From assembly GCA_948099385.1 (NCBI GenBank), contig CANUEZ040000014.1, forward strand, positions 434,001 to 498,000: a DNA stretch of 64,000 nt, given 5' to 3'. Shown here piece after piece: positions 1 to 10,732 of this stretch. This DNA comes from Fasciola hepatica (taxonomy: Eukaryota > Platyhelminthes > Trematoda > Plagiorchiida > Fasciolidae). Numbering within the stretch: the stretch's first letter is position 1; each line of letters opens with the position of its first letter. A model generated the notes under the pieces. The model did no database searches, had not been told where the DNA came from, and worked only from the letters and a program-made list of their open reading frames with translations. The position numbers and the translations under genes are program-made.

Positions 1-1
1 T

Positions 2-385
2 GGATGCAACAAACACCCCCGTTCTAAATGTCCAGCCCGGGAAACAACTTGTAAAATGTGTGGCAAACTGGGTCATTTCCAACGTGTTTGTAAATCCAAA
101 TCGAAAAAACATCACATGAATTCTGCCCTCGACCCCTTATTGCCCAGGATGTTTCTTGCCGCAGCCCCAAACTGTTTACCACGCACAATCACCAGTATTC
201 TTGTTAATAGGACACCTCTCCAAGCACCGATCGATATTGATAGTTCTGGGAACTACTGTTCCCATACAGTTGTACACACTCACAATTGGGAACTTCAGCC
301 TACGGACTCAAACATTACTATGGCGTTGACCTCGCTCTGCTACTCTACCACGGGTTACTGCCATGTGTCTATTCAATATAAACAT
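2..385 (+). pseudogene. Ty3/gypsy gag-protease fragment
   Basis: The frame is open from the window edge. It gives a CX2HX4C array followed at once by a CX2CX4HX4C zinc knuckle (CKMCGKLGHFQRVC), then the protease start with the D-S-S-G variant of the aspartyl protease motif (IDIDSSGNYCS). The nucleocapsid binds RNA and the protease processes the polyprotein. The knuckle wording (HPRSKCPAR) is like flatworm CsRn1/Boudicca-type gypsy elements. The protease stops abruptly near 385 and its missing C-terminal part resumes at 2369, so the gene is split by an insertion. The gag N-terminus lies outside the window. Confidence 0.75.
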
Positions 386-388
386 ACC

Positions 389-460
389 GGTGGTGGTCGA
401 GTGGTTTAGAGCGTTTGCTTACCACCTTGGAGATCCGAGGTTCGAATCCCCGCTACAACC
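389..460 (+). other. tRNA-like sequence, SINE-head candidate
   Basis: An A-box-like TGGTCGAGTGG lies at 394-404 and a perfect RNA polymerase III B box, GGTTCGAATCC, at 439-449. An acceptor-like stem can be drawn between the ends only with mismatches and a one-base register problem, and the T stem is imperfect, so this is not a convincing functional tRNA gene. The D-arm wording resembles tRNA-Ser/Leu. It shares 14 bases (TCGAATCCCCGCTA) with repeat S elsewhere in the window, which suggests a tRNA-derived SINE head. Confidence 0.45.
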
Positions 461-606
461 GGTTACTTTGGTGGTAGACTGTAATCCACTGTTGTCTGGA
501 TCGTTACCACACCTTACCTATTGGGGACTTATGTGGTTCTTTGCCACCCCAAGCCTCAGGGTCTGGTTGCCGGTTATACCTAATAGTGCAGTGGGCTATG
601 GGGTGA

Positions 607-2139
607 TTGCCCCTTCCCGACAAACTTCCCCCAGTTCTTTTCAAACTGGGTGGAAATGTTTTGATAAAATCACTTACGACCTTGCTCCGTAATATTTGGA
701 ACGCGGAGCGTATTCCGTTAATATGGAGTGAGTCGTTGATTGTTCCTATCTTCAAGAAGGGAATACGCAATGACTGCAGTAATCATCGTGGGATTAGCTT
801 AATCCCGATAGTCACCAAAGTATTAGCTTCGATTTTGCTGCATCCACTTACACCGGCTCGCGAGAGCGATGTCCGCGAACAACAGGCTGGATTCCGCTCA
901 GGTCGAGGATGCATGGACCAAATTTTTACTCTTCGCCGACTACTTGAAACACGTCACACGCACCGCCGACCGACAATAATGATTTTCTTAGACTTAAAAG
1001 GCGCTTTCGATTCAGTTGATCGAGCAGCGCTTTTCACTACTCTCCATCGAAAAGGTATGCCCCAGAAGTTCGTGAACCTACTGAGATCATTGTATTCTCA
1101 TACTTCTGGCCGCTTTAGAGTTTACGGTGAACTAGCTGGTCAGTTCGAAACGACCAGTGGTGTTCGACAAGGACGTCCCATATCTCCATTCCTGTTCAAC
1201 TTCGTCATGGACGAAATAATGGACAGTGCGCTGCAAAATCTTCAGGATGTAGGCGTCGAACTAAGAAATAGTGGAAAGCTGTGTGACCTAGATTACGCGG
1301 ACGACGTTGACTGCTTGTTCGAATCCACGGAACGTGTTCAACGTGCACTAGATAGACTCTCAAAAGCTGTAGTTTCATTCGGCATGCGCTTTGCACCCTC
1401 AAAGTGTAAGGTGATGTTACAAAACTGGACGTCAACGATTCTGAGCTTGATGCTCGATGGGGAGGTGCTGTCAGTTGTCGACCACTTCAACTACCTCGGC
1501 AGCAGCGTGACGACGGATGGGAGCACAGTAGTAGAGGTGAGCACGCGTATATCAAAGGCTCGAGCAGCGTACGCTGGACTGAAACACTTGTAGCGTCGAT
1601 CTGATATTTTACTGAAGTTGAAAGGTCGTGTTTACTGTGCTGCCATGCGTTCAGTTTTGTTGTATGGTTGCGAAACTTGGAGTCTGAGTGCTGAGGATAT
1701 TCGTCGTCTTTAGGTTTTCGACCATCGATGTTTACGTAGTATCGCCAAGATCGGGCGGAATAGCCGAGTAGGCAATGCTGAGGTCAGAAAGCGAGTATTG
1801 GGTAATAATTCAGAGAACGTTTTGTCACAGCGTATCCAACTTAGCAGACTTCGTTGGTTGGGGCACGTGTTACGTATGGCAAACACATGTCTACCGTACC
1901 GTATCCTATTCTCAGTTCCCCAAAGGGAGTGGAAGAAACCACGTGGAGGTCAACAAATGACGTAGCAGCGAGGAATGAGAAAATGTACAGCAAACTTAGG
2001 AAACGTAGGTGCTTCATGTTTTCGTGGCTGGGGTCCAAAAGATCCGTCTACCAGTTGGCTGGAAACACTGAAGGATATGGCAGCGAACCGCGAACAGTGG
2101 CGATCGTGTTGTCACTTTCTATCGAATCAGAATGATTGA
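607..2139 (+). pseudogene. RTE-type LINE reverse transcriptase, three in-frame stops
   Basis: One frame runs from 607 to a stop at 2137-2139 (about 510 codons), broken by TAG codons at 1591, 1711 and 1963. RT landmarks in order are an N-terminal finger (IFKKGIRNDCSNHRGISL), LKGAFDSVD (first catalytic Asp), VRQGRPISPFLFN and LDYADDVD (catalytic YADD). The C-terminal region carries LYGCETWSL and RLRWLGHVLRM, typical of RTE elements. The protein would copy LINE RNA at the target site. There is no methionine-led complete ORF2: a TGA precedes 607 and the endonuclease is missing. The copy is dead but recognisable along its whole RT length. Confidence 0.88.
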
Positions 2140-2324
2140 TCGATGTGCGTTTGCATAGTTAGACTGTGTATTCCGTGTGTGGTCTATTAGGGCATTCTTT
2201 CCTTTTCCCACCCATGTAGGTCCAGTCCCTGTCCATCTTGTATATTCATACTTTCTAATTCAGCGTGCAACATGGTGAGAAAATCAGCGGTCAGTGGGGC
2301 TTGCCCTACTGTTTAACACTGTAC

Positions 2325-2338
2325 GATGATGATGATGA
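2325..2338 (+). repeat. (GAT)n tail at RTE 3' end
   Basis: A short run of GAT units sits about 185 bp after the RTE stop codon, just before gypsy sequence resumes. RTE-class LINEs commonly end in short tandem repeats rather than poly(A), so it probably marks the 3' terminus. Confidence 0.5.
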
Positions 2339-2368
2339 CTGCACTCATGTGGAAGCATGTAATAAAAA

Positions 2369-2513
2369 ATGATGTACAAACGCTTTAAACTTCTCGTATT
2401 ACCAAATCTGTGCACCGATGTACTACTTGGGAGTGATTTTCTTAGTCTCCACGATAAGGTCAAGATATCTTTCGGTGGCCAGCGAGGCACGTTTTCTCTC
2501 TCTCTCGTTCTCG

Positions 2514-2551
<38 letters not shown>

Positions 2552-3632
2552 ATTACTTTGCACGGCCTCTCGCACCTAGGCATAAAGGCTTTTACCAGGC
2601 TGATAGCCCACCGCTAGGTATGACATGATATGAATCGCGATGTCACCACTTGGACCCGCAACTGCATTCAATGCTATCATTCATTCGCAGGTATACAAAA
2701 ACCCGTTATCATAAATCCGTGCAGTAAATCCCAGTTTCCAGTACGTTTATGTGGGCTTAGTAGGTCCGTCGCCATCTTGCAGAGGTTCCATTAACTTACT
2801 CAATTATGTAGATCGCTTTACTAAATGGCCGGCAGCCGTATCCTTGCTAAATGCTGTAAGCGAAACCGTAGCCCAAGCGTTTTTAGTGCTAGACGGCAAC
2901 AACTGACTGCCTAGCCCTTACCACTACTGATCACGACTCACATTTCGAGGGTGTCTTCGGTAGCCTCCTACGACGGTTAGGACTCAGGCGGGTCCACATC
3001 ATCGTTCATCACCCCTCTGTTAACGGCGTGGTAGAACGACTCTACTTGTAGCTCAAAGAACAGTGAGCGGCATTTAGTAACCCCGACTGGTGTAAAACGT
3101 TACCAGTAGTACTGCTGGGTTGCCGCAATGCACTGAAGGCAGATCCACAAATTACAAAAGTCGAACTCAGGTATGGTTGCACACTCCGCCTACCCGGTGA
3201 CATAGTGGCCCCGAAGCTCGCAGACTAAACCGCCAGGTTGAAGCATCGAATGCGTAAGCTGCATTTACCTGTGCCATGCGAACAAAATACGAACGTGTGC
3301 GTCCATCCGCATCCCCAGGACAGCACTTGAGCCTCTCAGGGCTGAAGTACGCACCCTGCTGCTCCCGCACATCCCGTTCCTCACAAAATTACGGTTTTGA
3401 GATGTTTGTGATAGACTATAACAGGAAGAGGGACACGGTTACCGCAGACCGTCTCAAACCGGCTTTCTTGGCAGAATTTGATAAGCTAATACCACGAAAT
3501 TTGACTCATCAACAAACGAAGTCGGCAAAAAATAATCCCGCACCCATCGAAGCACCCGGCTGCAACCCCATCAGACGACTAAACATGCACAAAACAGCCT
3601 CCCAAGGTTACCAACCGCGGCCGACTAACTAA
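2369..3632 (+). pseudogene. Ty3/gypsy protease end and integrase, RT/RNase H deleted
   Basis: The frame resumes with the protease C-terminus (LCTDVLLGSDFLSLHDKV), then after a TC microsatellite goes straight to the integrase zinc-binding region (SHLGIKAFTRLIAHR near 2570, CIQC near 2660). The catalytic core follows with frameshifts and stops: NYVDRFTKW near 2805, TTDHDSHFEG near 2925 and NGVVERL near 3025 supply the D, D and E positions. A C-terminal VTADRLKPAF near 3440 is usual for gypsy integrase tails. The whole reverse transcriptase and RNase H (normally about 1.5-2 kb) are missing between 2490 and 2560. Confidence 0.75.
2494..2549 (+). repeat. (TC)n microsatellite
   Basis: About 56 bases of nearly pure TC lie exactly where the gypsy RT and RNase H should be, between protease and integrase coding. 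The tract may mark the deletion junction. Confidence 0.9.
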
Positions 3633-4000
3633 GAAGTCAGTACTTTTTGCGGACGTGGTATATCTTATTCCATATTGCATGCGTTTTTGCACGTTGTACT
3701 TTGTTTTTAGGAAGGAATATGAAACGCACGTCTTTAGATTTGTCAGTGGAAAAGACAAATACAACCCCATGTAAGTCTTTCACATTTGTGAACCACTGCA
3801 CTTTGAACAGATACTCCGACAGGAATGCAGAAGGCCAAGGTCCAGCGGAATCCCAGTCCACTAACGCCCGCTGCACTAGCATCTTAACTGCAGCGTGCGG
3901 AGAATAAACTCCACGAACATCACCGCCGCAAGCAACGGCAGTCAACTACAGCGGCTCCCCAGAGTCTCGCTTCAAGTGCCAACCATCGTCCTGCTATTTC
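3633..4000. other. non-coding, gypsy 3' end
   Basis: It follows the last recognisable integrase codons. I see no supported gene; it is probably the gypsy 3' non-coding region. Confidence 0.4.
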
Positions 4001-4330
4001 TGTAATTGTATACCCCTTTTTCACGCACATTTGCGTTTTGTAGATCGTTTCCAAGGCATGCACATACCTACTGTACTACACAAGTATCTAGCACGTAATC
4101 GAAACCCTTCTGCCGCACGGTCTTCTAGGGGAGTTGGCCTCTGTAGTGACCTTATTATCCCCTTCCATCCCTTGTTTATATGTACACTTCGCGCACGCAG
4201 CAAACGCAAGCGCATTTCCCGACACAAGTTCTCGGTGCACGCCACGGTCTGGTCTTTGTTCGTAACCCCTTACCAAATACAAGCAGTTGGTATTATTCTC
4301 GTCTAAACATTCGCTGAACGCTGGTCGCTC
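4001..4330 (+). repeat. candidate gypsy LTR remnant
   Basis: The stretch begins TGTAATTG downstream of the gypsy integrase, where a 3' LTR is expected. Its second half (4150-4330) shows patchy similarity in the same orientation to 5690-5860: both contain a GCGCA-rich start, a CCGACACA block, and CGGT(G/A)CACGCC followed by ACGGTCT. Two such copies in an element-rich area suit LTR fragments. The other end and a target duplication are not identified. Confidence 0.3.
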
Positions 4331-4744
4331 ACGCTGGGGACTTCTCTCATGATTATAACCAAATGACCTCTCCTTGTGCTAACCGGGCTGATAAACTAAT
4401 TTTTTCGATAAATCAAAATTGCTTTTTATGTTTTAAACCTTTCTAAATCTAGTGACAAAAGCTCATCTCGAACTCAATAGTAATACAATAGTTCCTCACG
4501 GGACTTTTGGGACTTAAAAAATGCACCGCCGTGCTGACTGTGTATACATACTCAACGTTTCTTATCAGGCCTGCAAGAAGGTCCAAGATTTGGAAAAGAC
4601 CGCGAAGTTCACTTATTTCGAACCCAAGGCAAACGACCCCCAGGTCAACGAAGTGCACAAAAGTGCTGAAAGCCCCCAGCCCTTAAGGTCGAGTCAATTC
4701 AGGTCACAGGACCTGCGACCTGGACCAATAAGCGTATGATCCCT
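4331..4744. other. no recognisable feature
   Basis: Short frames only. The 72-codon plus frame at 4521-4739 has no family signature I recognise. Confidence 0.4.
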
Positions 4745-6105
4745 TGCAGAATATGAGCTCCGGGGGGTCTGCTGTGCTGCAACTTCTAGATATTCTGTAC
4801 AATTTGATGATATTCTATCGGCTGTGGGGAAGGGAAAAAGCAGATCCGCACTCGAGAACAGCAGTTCGGTTCAACGTCAAGACCCCACAAAAGAATAGGC
4901 GCAGCGCCTGAACTCGCTGCCATCCCCAAGTGAGACATCCCCCGAGTCGTCCAGCGGTGAAACTAAGTGATGGGGAGTATTAATGATGTAGAAGGCTATG
5001 TAAAGAAGAAGAAACTACTTCATGCAGGTTAGTCGTGGTTCGGGAAAACCTCTACTCAGCAGGCATCCAGCTTGTTTGAAAGCAGAAATCGGGGTTACCG
5101 TCACCACATGAAGAGGTAGCCTATTCCACTTTTTAATGATCCGATGAGAGGAGAACTGAGTTTTTACTGTCTTGTTTGCTCTTGGTTTAGCTAGTTTATG
5201 CTCGTGCCTCTTGAGTGTAAGGTTAAGGCCATGGATCAAAAGCGACATGTCGGTGACCGTAATTGTTTGAAAACTTCTATCAGGTCTCCCCTGGGCAGCC
5301 GACGACTAAGTCAGAACGGATCAAGAAGGGTGAGCTTATCCCAGTATGAGACCCGTTATAAACTGCTAACCATCCGAGTAATTCTCTACACTGATTCCAG
5401 TGCCTTCTGGCTTTTTACTAGACTAGGTGCCAAAGCTTGCGTACAGTATTTTAAATGTCGTTTTACTAATGTTTGGTGCATGGGTGAAAGCACTCTGGCA
5501 TCTCGGGGCACCGCTGTACTGAGGTTGAAAAGAGCCGTTAGCCTCAGACATCGTAGACATACACTGTTGGGTGAGCTTGCAGCTCTCCCGAACAAAAACA
5601 CCCAAATCCCTTTATACAGTGTCTGGCTCAATTTAACCTGGGGAGACTGGTCCTATTAATCTTCTCTCAGTATGGCGATAAGCCGATCACACCCTGTCTA
5701 CCACTTGTTTGACAGTACATTTCCGCGCAGGCGGCAACCGCATGCGCTACTTCCGACACATCCTCGGTACACGCCTGCGTACGGTCTCTGTACTCAGGCC
5801 CTGTGAGAATACACGCGGTTGGCTTTCCACGATCTTTTCTCGTTGACTACCTCGACGAACGCGATCGCAGAAGCTGAGGGAGTGGGTCCTTCGATTTCAG
5901 TGCCCGCCCGACCTGAGAATGTCTGCATTTTTCGCCACTTGTAGCCCAAACTTTAACCTTATTTAAGTCCCCCTGCAGTTGACTCCATCCCTGTTCACCC
6001 ACCCGTATGATGCCGTCAGCGAACAGGAAACCGGGGCAATCGAGAGTTACCACTAGGTCGTCCACGTGCAAAAAGTAGTTACTTTTCCTGTCCATTTTAT
6101 TTTAC
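4745..6105 (-). pseudogene. CR1-like LINE, RT second half, C-terminus and 3' UTR
   Basis: Read on the minus strand, 6095-5847 gives a palm fragment (VTLDCPGFLFADGI), 5560-5390 the RHLKYCTQALAPSLVKS region and LESV-RITRMV, 5340-5250 RRLPRGDLIEVFKQL, and 5248-5015 the terminal domain (RIIKKWNRLPLHVVTV). Stops and frameshifts separate the parts. The segment about 5690-5850 does not fit the LINE frame and resembles the LTR-like piece at 4150-4330, so it may be a small insertion. The 3' UTR (about 5010-4745) resembles 12700-12480, so both copies belong to one LINE family. Confidence 0.7.
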
Positions 6106-6558
6106 AGCCGAATATCTAACAGGGGACATGAAAAAAACAAGTGAGTAGTATAAATTTCCCCAACAGATTAACATGCTCCCGACTTCACTGGCACATTAAC
6201 TGCCGCGACCGACTGGCACCGTGCTACTCACACCTCCACTGTTTGACCTTGAAGGTCAGGTCTCGAAGTCTTTAAGTACTACACGGGTTTGAGACTGTGA
6301 GTCCAACTCTCAAGGTTCTCGGAGAAACCTCTGATCGTCTCTCGAATTTGCTGAGCTGAAAAGAGAGTAAAGGGAATTGATGGAGGGGGCTGGGTCGGCA
6401 ACCAAAGAAAAACGTCAAGCATTGCCTCACTATGTAAGGTGCCTTAGGAGGAATGAAGATGTGACTTTCATAAACATATGGCTGGATGGAAATACAATAA
6501 AAAACATCCACTTCAATTTGTTTTGTTTTTTCATAGACAAGGAAGTAATGGGGGGGAC
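6106..6558. other. no recognisable feature
   Basis: No domain-like frame and no clear repeat apart from the start of repeat S at its right edge. Confidence 0.4.
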
Positions 6559-6778
6559 CAGTTCAGTTCAGTTCAGTTCAGTTGTTTGCACAGGACAGGT
6601 AATGGCCACTGCCAGTCAAGCGTCCAGAATTCTTTATATGGTATGCACTCCAGTTATGCACCCACCACTTCTGGGTGTACTTCATCGTATCCCAGCTAGA
6701 AATGAGGGGGAAATGGAAGACTTCGTAGCTTAGCAACTGTGGGAGACATTACGCATCTTGAGCGTTCACCGAGACAGT
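6559..6778 (+). repeat. repeat S, copy 1 (SINE-like)
   Basis: It starts with five CAGTT units and ends at GAGACAGT. It aligns end to end with 17727-17938 and 23551-23762 with moderate divergence. It abuts the C-terminus of a minus-strand LINE at 6783. See the hunt section for the orientation problem. Confidence 0.75.
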
Positions 6779-6782
6779 ATGC

Positions 6783-7440
6783 AAGGTAGTTTTGTTCTTC
6801 GGGAGAAAATTATCTTCTGAAAGGGCATTCCACAGAGTAACCGCCCTGCAACTAAAAAAATTGATTCTTAGAGAGGTGCATGGTCTCGGTTTACAAGCCC
6901 TTCTGCTGTGACCACGGAGAGGAGAGGCAGGACAGACCAAGAAGAAGCAATCGCTTCGACGTGATTCAAAAAGGTGAAGCACTCAAAAGGTCTTCTCTTA
7001 CACAACTTAAGTCATGGGGATGGATGGTAAGCAGTGGAAGGCTGATAGGATAAGGTATACAGGACTGACCACGTACCGATTTGATGGAAGCCCTCTGAAC
7101 CCGTTCTAGGATCTCGCGATCTCGGACAAGACCAGGGAGCAATATCTGACTTCCGTACTCCAGCAGAGGGCGGATGCATGTACCGAAAATTATGGTGAAA
7201 TCATCTCCCGAGATGAGCTTAAAGGACATTCGAATCATATCTAGAACCCGAAAGGCAGAATTGCTCTCAACTTGGTGATGATGGGAGAAGGACAAATTAA
7301 AATCTTACTGGAATCCGGGTACTTTGCGTCAGCCAAAACTCTGCAGTGTGGTTGCTCCGTTAATGAAGAACGTGTGACCGGTCTCCCCAAAGAACGACAT
7401 TCTCGCGCATTTGCCATCTACAACTAGAGGTTCACATCCT
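6783..7440 (-). pseudogene. CR1-like LINE, RT thumb and C-terminal region
   Basis: Minus-strand frames 7295-6966 and 6982-6749 read CIRPLLEYGSQILLPGLV, ILERVQRASIKSV and later LRGHSRRACKPRP with AVTLWNALSEDNF, the usual C-terminal order of CR1-like ORF2. Further upstream (7440-7300) weaker frames give FFGETGHTFFINGA and the palm-thumb junction. Two frame changes are needed. No endonuclease is present: this is a 5'-truncated or fragmented copy. Confidence 0.75.
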
Positions 7441-7496
7441 TACATCAGCTATTTGTTTCATCAACTGCAGTTTGCAGGTTTTCAAGGCCTGTACTC

Positions 7497-7581
7497 CAGT
7501 TCAGTTAAGCTTGCACACGGCAGGCAAAGGCCACGGCCATCCGAGCGTCCAGAATTCCGTCGATGTTATGCACACTGAATA
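7497..7581 (+). repeat. repeat S, copy 2 (partial)
   Basis: Contains the CAGTTCAGTT start, TTGCACA, GGCCACGGCCAT and the GAGCGTCCAGAATTCC block. The right two thirds are missing. Confidence 0.6.
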
Positions 7582-7629
7582 GGTACCAAACCTGCAAAAT
7601 GTATTCCTTCGAATCCTCGCTTAAAGAGA

Positions 7630-8160
7630 AAAGGAAAACTAAAACCAAATCGCACATTAAAAGCGACACACATTACGCTTCCTGCGCGTTCACCAAGTCA
7701 TCTTGTGGCAAATGGAAACGTTCAATAATTAAACATATCACGTCCGTCTGTATAGAGACATGCTTCTAACTCACTGTAAAGAATGATCCCGTTGCACTCA
7801 AGATCTATCACCCCTTTGTTGCCACGATAATCCCCAGTCCTACTACCTCTTCTGGCAGTCTATTCCTGTAGTTAGCCACCTTATTGCCAAAGAATTGAGA
7901 TCTAGCTGTCAGCCTAGCTCGAACTAATGATGATAATGATGATAATGGTTCCAGGTTCCCCCAATGACCCCTTGTTCTGGAGTCTGCTGCCATATGAAAA
8001 TGACCCTCCGGTCTAGGCTCAGAAGGGCGTTTTATTATCTTGAATGCATTTACGAGGTCCCCTTGTAGTCTCCTCCTTCCGATAGAGAAAAGCTTGAGGT
8101 CCCAGAGTCTCTGCTCATACATACTGCTGTTCTGATCCTGAGCCGTGCGCATTCGTTTCA
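7630..8160 (-). pseudogene. CR1-like LINE 3' end (ORF2 C-terminus and 3' UTR)
   Basis: A minus-strand frame of 117 codons (8161-7808) reads MYEQRLWDLKLFSIGRRR, GDLVNAFKIIKR, ARLTARSQFFGNKVANYRN, the conserved end of CR1-like ORF2. About 180 bp of 3' UTR follows. The whole block is highly similar to 33450-33960, giving two copies of one family. This copy carries an in-frame GATGATAAT duplication near 7930 that the other lacks. Confidence 0.8.
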
Positions 8161-8164
8161 TTTA

Positions 8165-8653
8165 CCACAGCGGAGGTAATGGCCAAGTCCGTTCAAGCGT
8201 CCGGAATCTTTTGAGTGTGAGCACATCAGTTGTAACAGCCGGTCGTGGAAAATCTCCCTTTTTCCCTCGCGATTCAGTGTTTTTCCCAACATTACTCATT
8301 TGCCTACACTGTCGACTTGTCCTTACGAACTGGTTGTTTTTCTGGACCAATTGTTGTTTGTTCGCTCCCAGAGCGCTACTTTGGCACATCCTTGTTCAGG
8401 ACCTGCGTGACGCACGTGCTGTTTGCTCACACGCTGCTATTCGGTTTCTTGTTGTTGAGTCCTTGTGATCGTATTATTGAGGTTTGTATATTGTTTATGT
8501 CATTGTTTATTTTAATAATCTAGTATCGTAGAATATCACGGATAATCGCCTTTTGATTTCGGGATCCGTTGCGAATTTGGCTACGCATTTCTCAAACGTT
8601 CTTTACACCAGTTATGCGCCCAAAACAGCAGGGCATTTCGTCGAATCCCCGCT
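8165..8653 (+). repeat. repeat S, copy 3, split by a solo LTR
   Basis: The left part (8165-8230) has GGTAATGGCCA and GAGTGTGAGCACATCAGT; the right part (8608-8653) resumes CCAGTTATGCGCCC and TCGAATCCCCGCTA. Together they match the central part of the other S copies, with the Pao LTR 8231-8607 between them. Confidence 0.75.
8231..8607 (+). mobile_element. solo Pao LTR, subfamily A
   Basis: 377 bp running from TGTAACAGCC to TTCTTTACA. By eye it is about 95% identical to the two LTRs of Pao element A. No Pao coding follows, so it is a solo LTR left by recombination between two LTRs. Flanks TCAGT (8226-8230) and CCAGT (8608-8612) are a 5 bp target duplication with one change. It contains the conserved TGCGTGACGCACGTGC block at 8404-8419. 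Confidence 0.9.
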
Positions 8654-8689
8654 ATACTGGGCAGAAAATCGCTAACTCTGAGAAAACGT

Positions 8690-8850
8690 GTTCTCCAAAG
8701 AGAAAGCTTCCGATTTAAAGAAGGTATTGGTTGTCGGCAAAACAACGCCGGTCCCGACCTGAAGAGCTTCCCGCGAGTCTCTTGTGCAGCTGTTGTGTAC
8801 TGATCCGACCACTAAGGACCTAACGTTTCTCGCACTAACGAATCCAATGC
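8690..8850 (-). pseudogene. CR1-like LINE RT fragment
   Basis: The DNA resembles 34060-34200 (TGGTTGTCGGCA, TTGTGCAG, TGATCCG-CCACT), which lies in the palm-thumb part of another LINE copy. It is a short broken remnant. Confidence 0.5.
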
Positions 8851-10040
8851 TGTGGGTTGAAAATTGCATGTTCCTCACCCTTTTTCCGCCACAGCTTGTT
8901 TACCTATAGCTCTGGTCATCTGTTACCACTTCCCGTTTTTGTCGCCCTACCAAGGTATGCACACCTACCCGTTTTGTCCTTCCTCCTATCGCCTCTCTCT
9001 ACATCAACTTTCACTGCATTGAGTCACTATCGTCCTAACCACTCTTCTCTGTCGACGCTCGCCAATAACTCTTTTCCCACCTGCCGTCATTTCTGGCTTC
9101 TATCGTCTATGCGCTTGGTGTTACCCTCTGCTCAGAACGCCCATTGATAGCTTCCCTAAACCTGTCGTTCTGTTAAATCCCTCCTTGTTCTTCCTTCTCA
9201 AGCCCAATATCATGATGTACCAACCGCACCCGCACCCATGACCAATCCACATATTGGAACTTGCCGCTCCAAACTTCGCATCTTTTACAGTCGCATTTAT
9301 TATCTAATCACCACCACCATATCTTCCTCACTTGGCTCCGCGATTCCTCTGTGGTTCTTTCCAGTGTCCTGATTAGTATCCACCTGCTCAATTGTCTGCC
9401 GGCACACAGCTCTCCAAATCCATTGCCCCAACCTCGTTGTGCATCCATTTTTTGCGGCCTTTTTGTTCTATTACTGGTTCACTTATCTCGGGGCATCCCG
9501 CTCCCTTGTCCGCCTCCTTCGTGGTTCATCTGCAGTAAAATGACCTGGTTGGTGATTTCTTACCTGTGTCTCCTCGGTCATTGCTTTCATCTCTTGATCC
9601 GTTTATTGCTCGCTACAGGCATTTTTCTGTACCTTCCAGTGTGGTCCGCTTTTCCATGCTCCACCATTAAAGTGACAACGTTACGGCACGGTGTTCTTTT
9701 ACAGTTCTAAATTGTTCGACCTGTCACTACCCGATTCCTCTGGTCCGTCACCACATGTCGCACCTGCGTTGATCAAATAATTAGACCCATTCTTACCTGT
9801 TTTCCTTGATCCTGTCTTTCATCTTCTCTCTTCCATTACCTGCTCCTCGCAGTCCTCATCACTTCTGTGCTTCCGCATTCTATTTTTCTCTTCGTTGGAC
9901 TGCCATGTGCACTTGTCATGAAGTTAGTCCACCACGATATTCTAAAGGTAATTCTACAACCATTTGATCTAACCTTACCTACTCCTCTCAATGACTGATA
10001 ATTTCTTTCTAGGACCCCATTGTTACTGCTCCTGTTTCTC

Positions 10041-10107
10041 TTATATATATACATATATATATATGTAATATATCTACATATATATAAACTTACGCATATA
10101 TATCTAT
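10041..10107. repeat. (AT)n microsatellite
   Basis: Interrupted TATATA tract within the pyrimidine-rich region. Confidence 0.85.
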
Positions 10108-10732
10108 GTGCACTCGCTCTGCATCTTGCAGTTTCTCACCGGCTACTTCTCTTGCTATCATCCCAACGACCGTCGCCATAGCCATCCACCAACTCAACAT
10201 CTGTGCCTCACATCTACCTCATCCAATCCTTCTAAATCGTATTTGTCATCTGATCATCCCTCTACGTCTTGTACCTCTCGCCGCCTGTTTTACGATAAGT
10301 TTTGTGTCCTGTCTGCCGACAATCAACTGCAGAGTACCAATACTTCATTGATATCTAATCCACTGCAGTGAACCTCATCTTTTTATCAATCGTTCCTCGT
10401 CACTGCAGTTCCTTATACCGATTTCCAGCCCTTCTCATGTTTACCAGCCGGCCTCCATATGTAATTACCCGGACCAGCCATTCAGTCCATCTGACCCTGA
10501 CTTTCAAACTCACCGGGCGTCCAGTCAAATACGCTCTTGAGCTCATTTAAGCTCCACACAATCTCTATGGTGTGCATAAATTTATCCTATTTTCATCCTA
10601 CATTATTTCCCCTCCTGAGCCATTTTATCCAATAATTTCATGAGAGTTTCCGTACTTCCATAAAATATATCTGCCCATTCCATCACCTGTATCAACAAGA
10701 ACATGCACATGGCAAGCTTCGGGCGTTTCCCA

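Larger units (their letters stand above)
386..2368 (+). mobile_element. RTE-type LINE with tRNA-like head, inserted in gypsy protease
   Basis: This block separates two halves of one gypsy protease. It holds, in order, a tRNA-like sequence (389-460), about 145 bp without coding, an RTE reverse transcriptase (607-2139), a ~185 bp 3' UTR and a short GAT-repeat tail (2325-2338). Weak target-duplication candidates are TATAAAC on the left and TACAAAC on the right, so exact ends are uncertain by tens of bases. The endonuclease is absent, as expected of a 5'-truncated LINE copy. Confidence 0.65.

Noticed and set aside
389..460. Functional tRNA gene
   Set aside because: The B box is perfect but the acceptor and T stems do not pair properly in one register, and it sits at the edge of a LINE insertion. 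Kept as tRNA-like only.
5198..5659. 153-codon plus-strand ORF
   Set aside because: Antisense to recognisable CR1-like ORF2 C-terminal coding.
9261..9710. 149-codon plus-strand ORF as a membrane protein gene
   Set aside because: Hydrophobic and Ser/Leu/Pro-rich only because the DNA is pyrimidine-rich; no motif, and the same bias extends across 1.9 kb in all frames.
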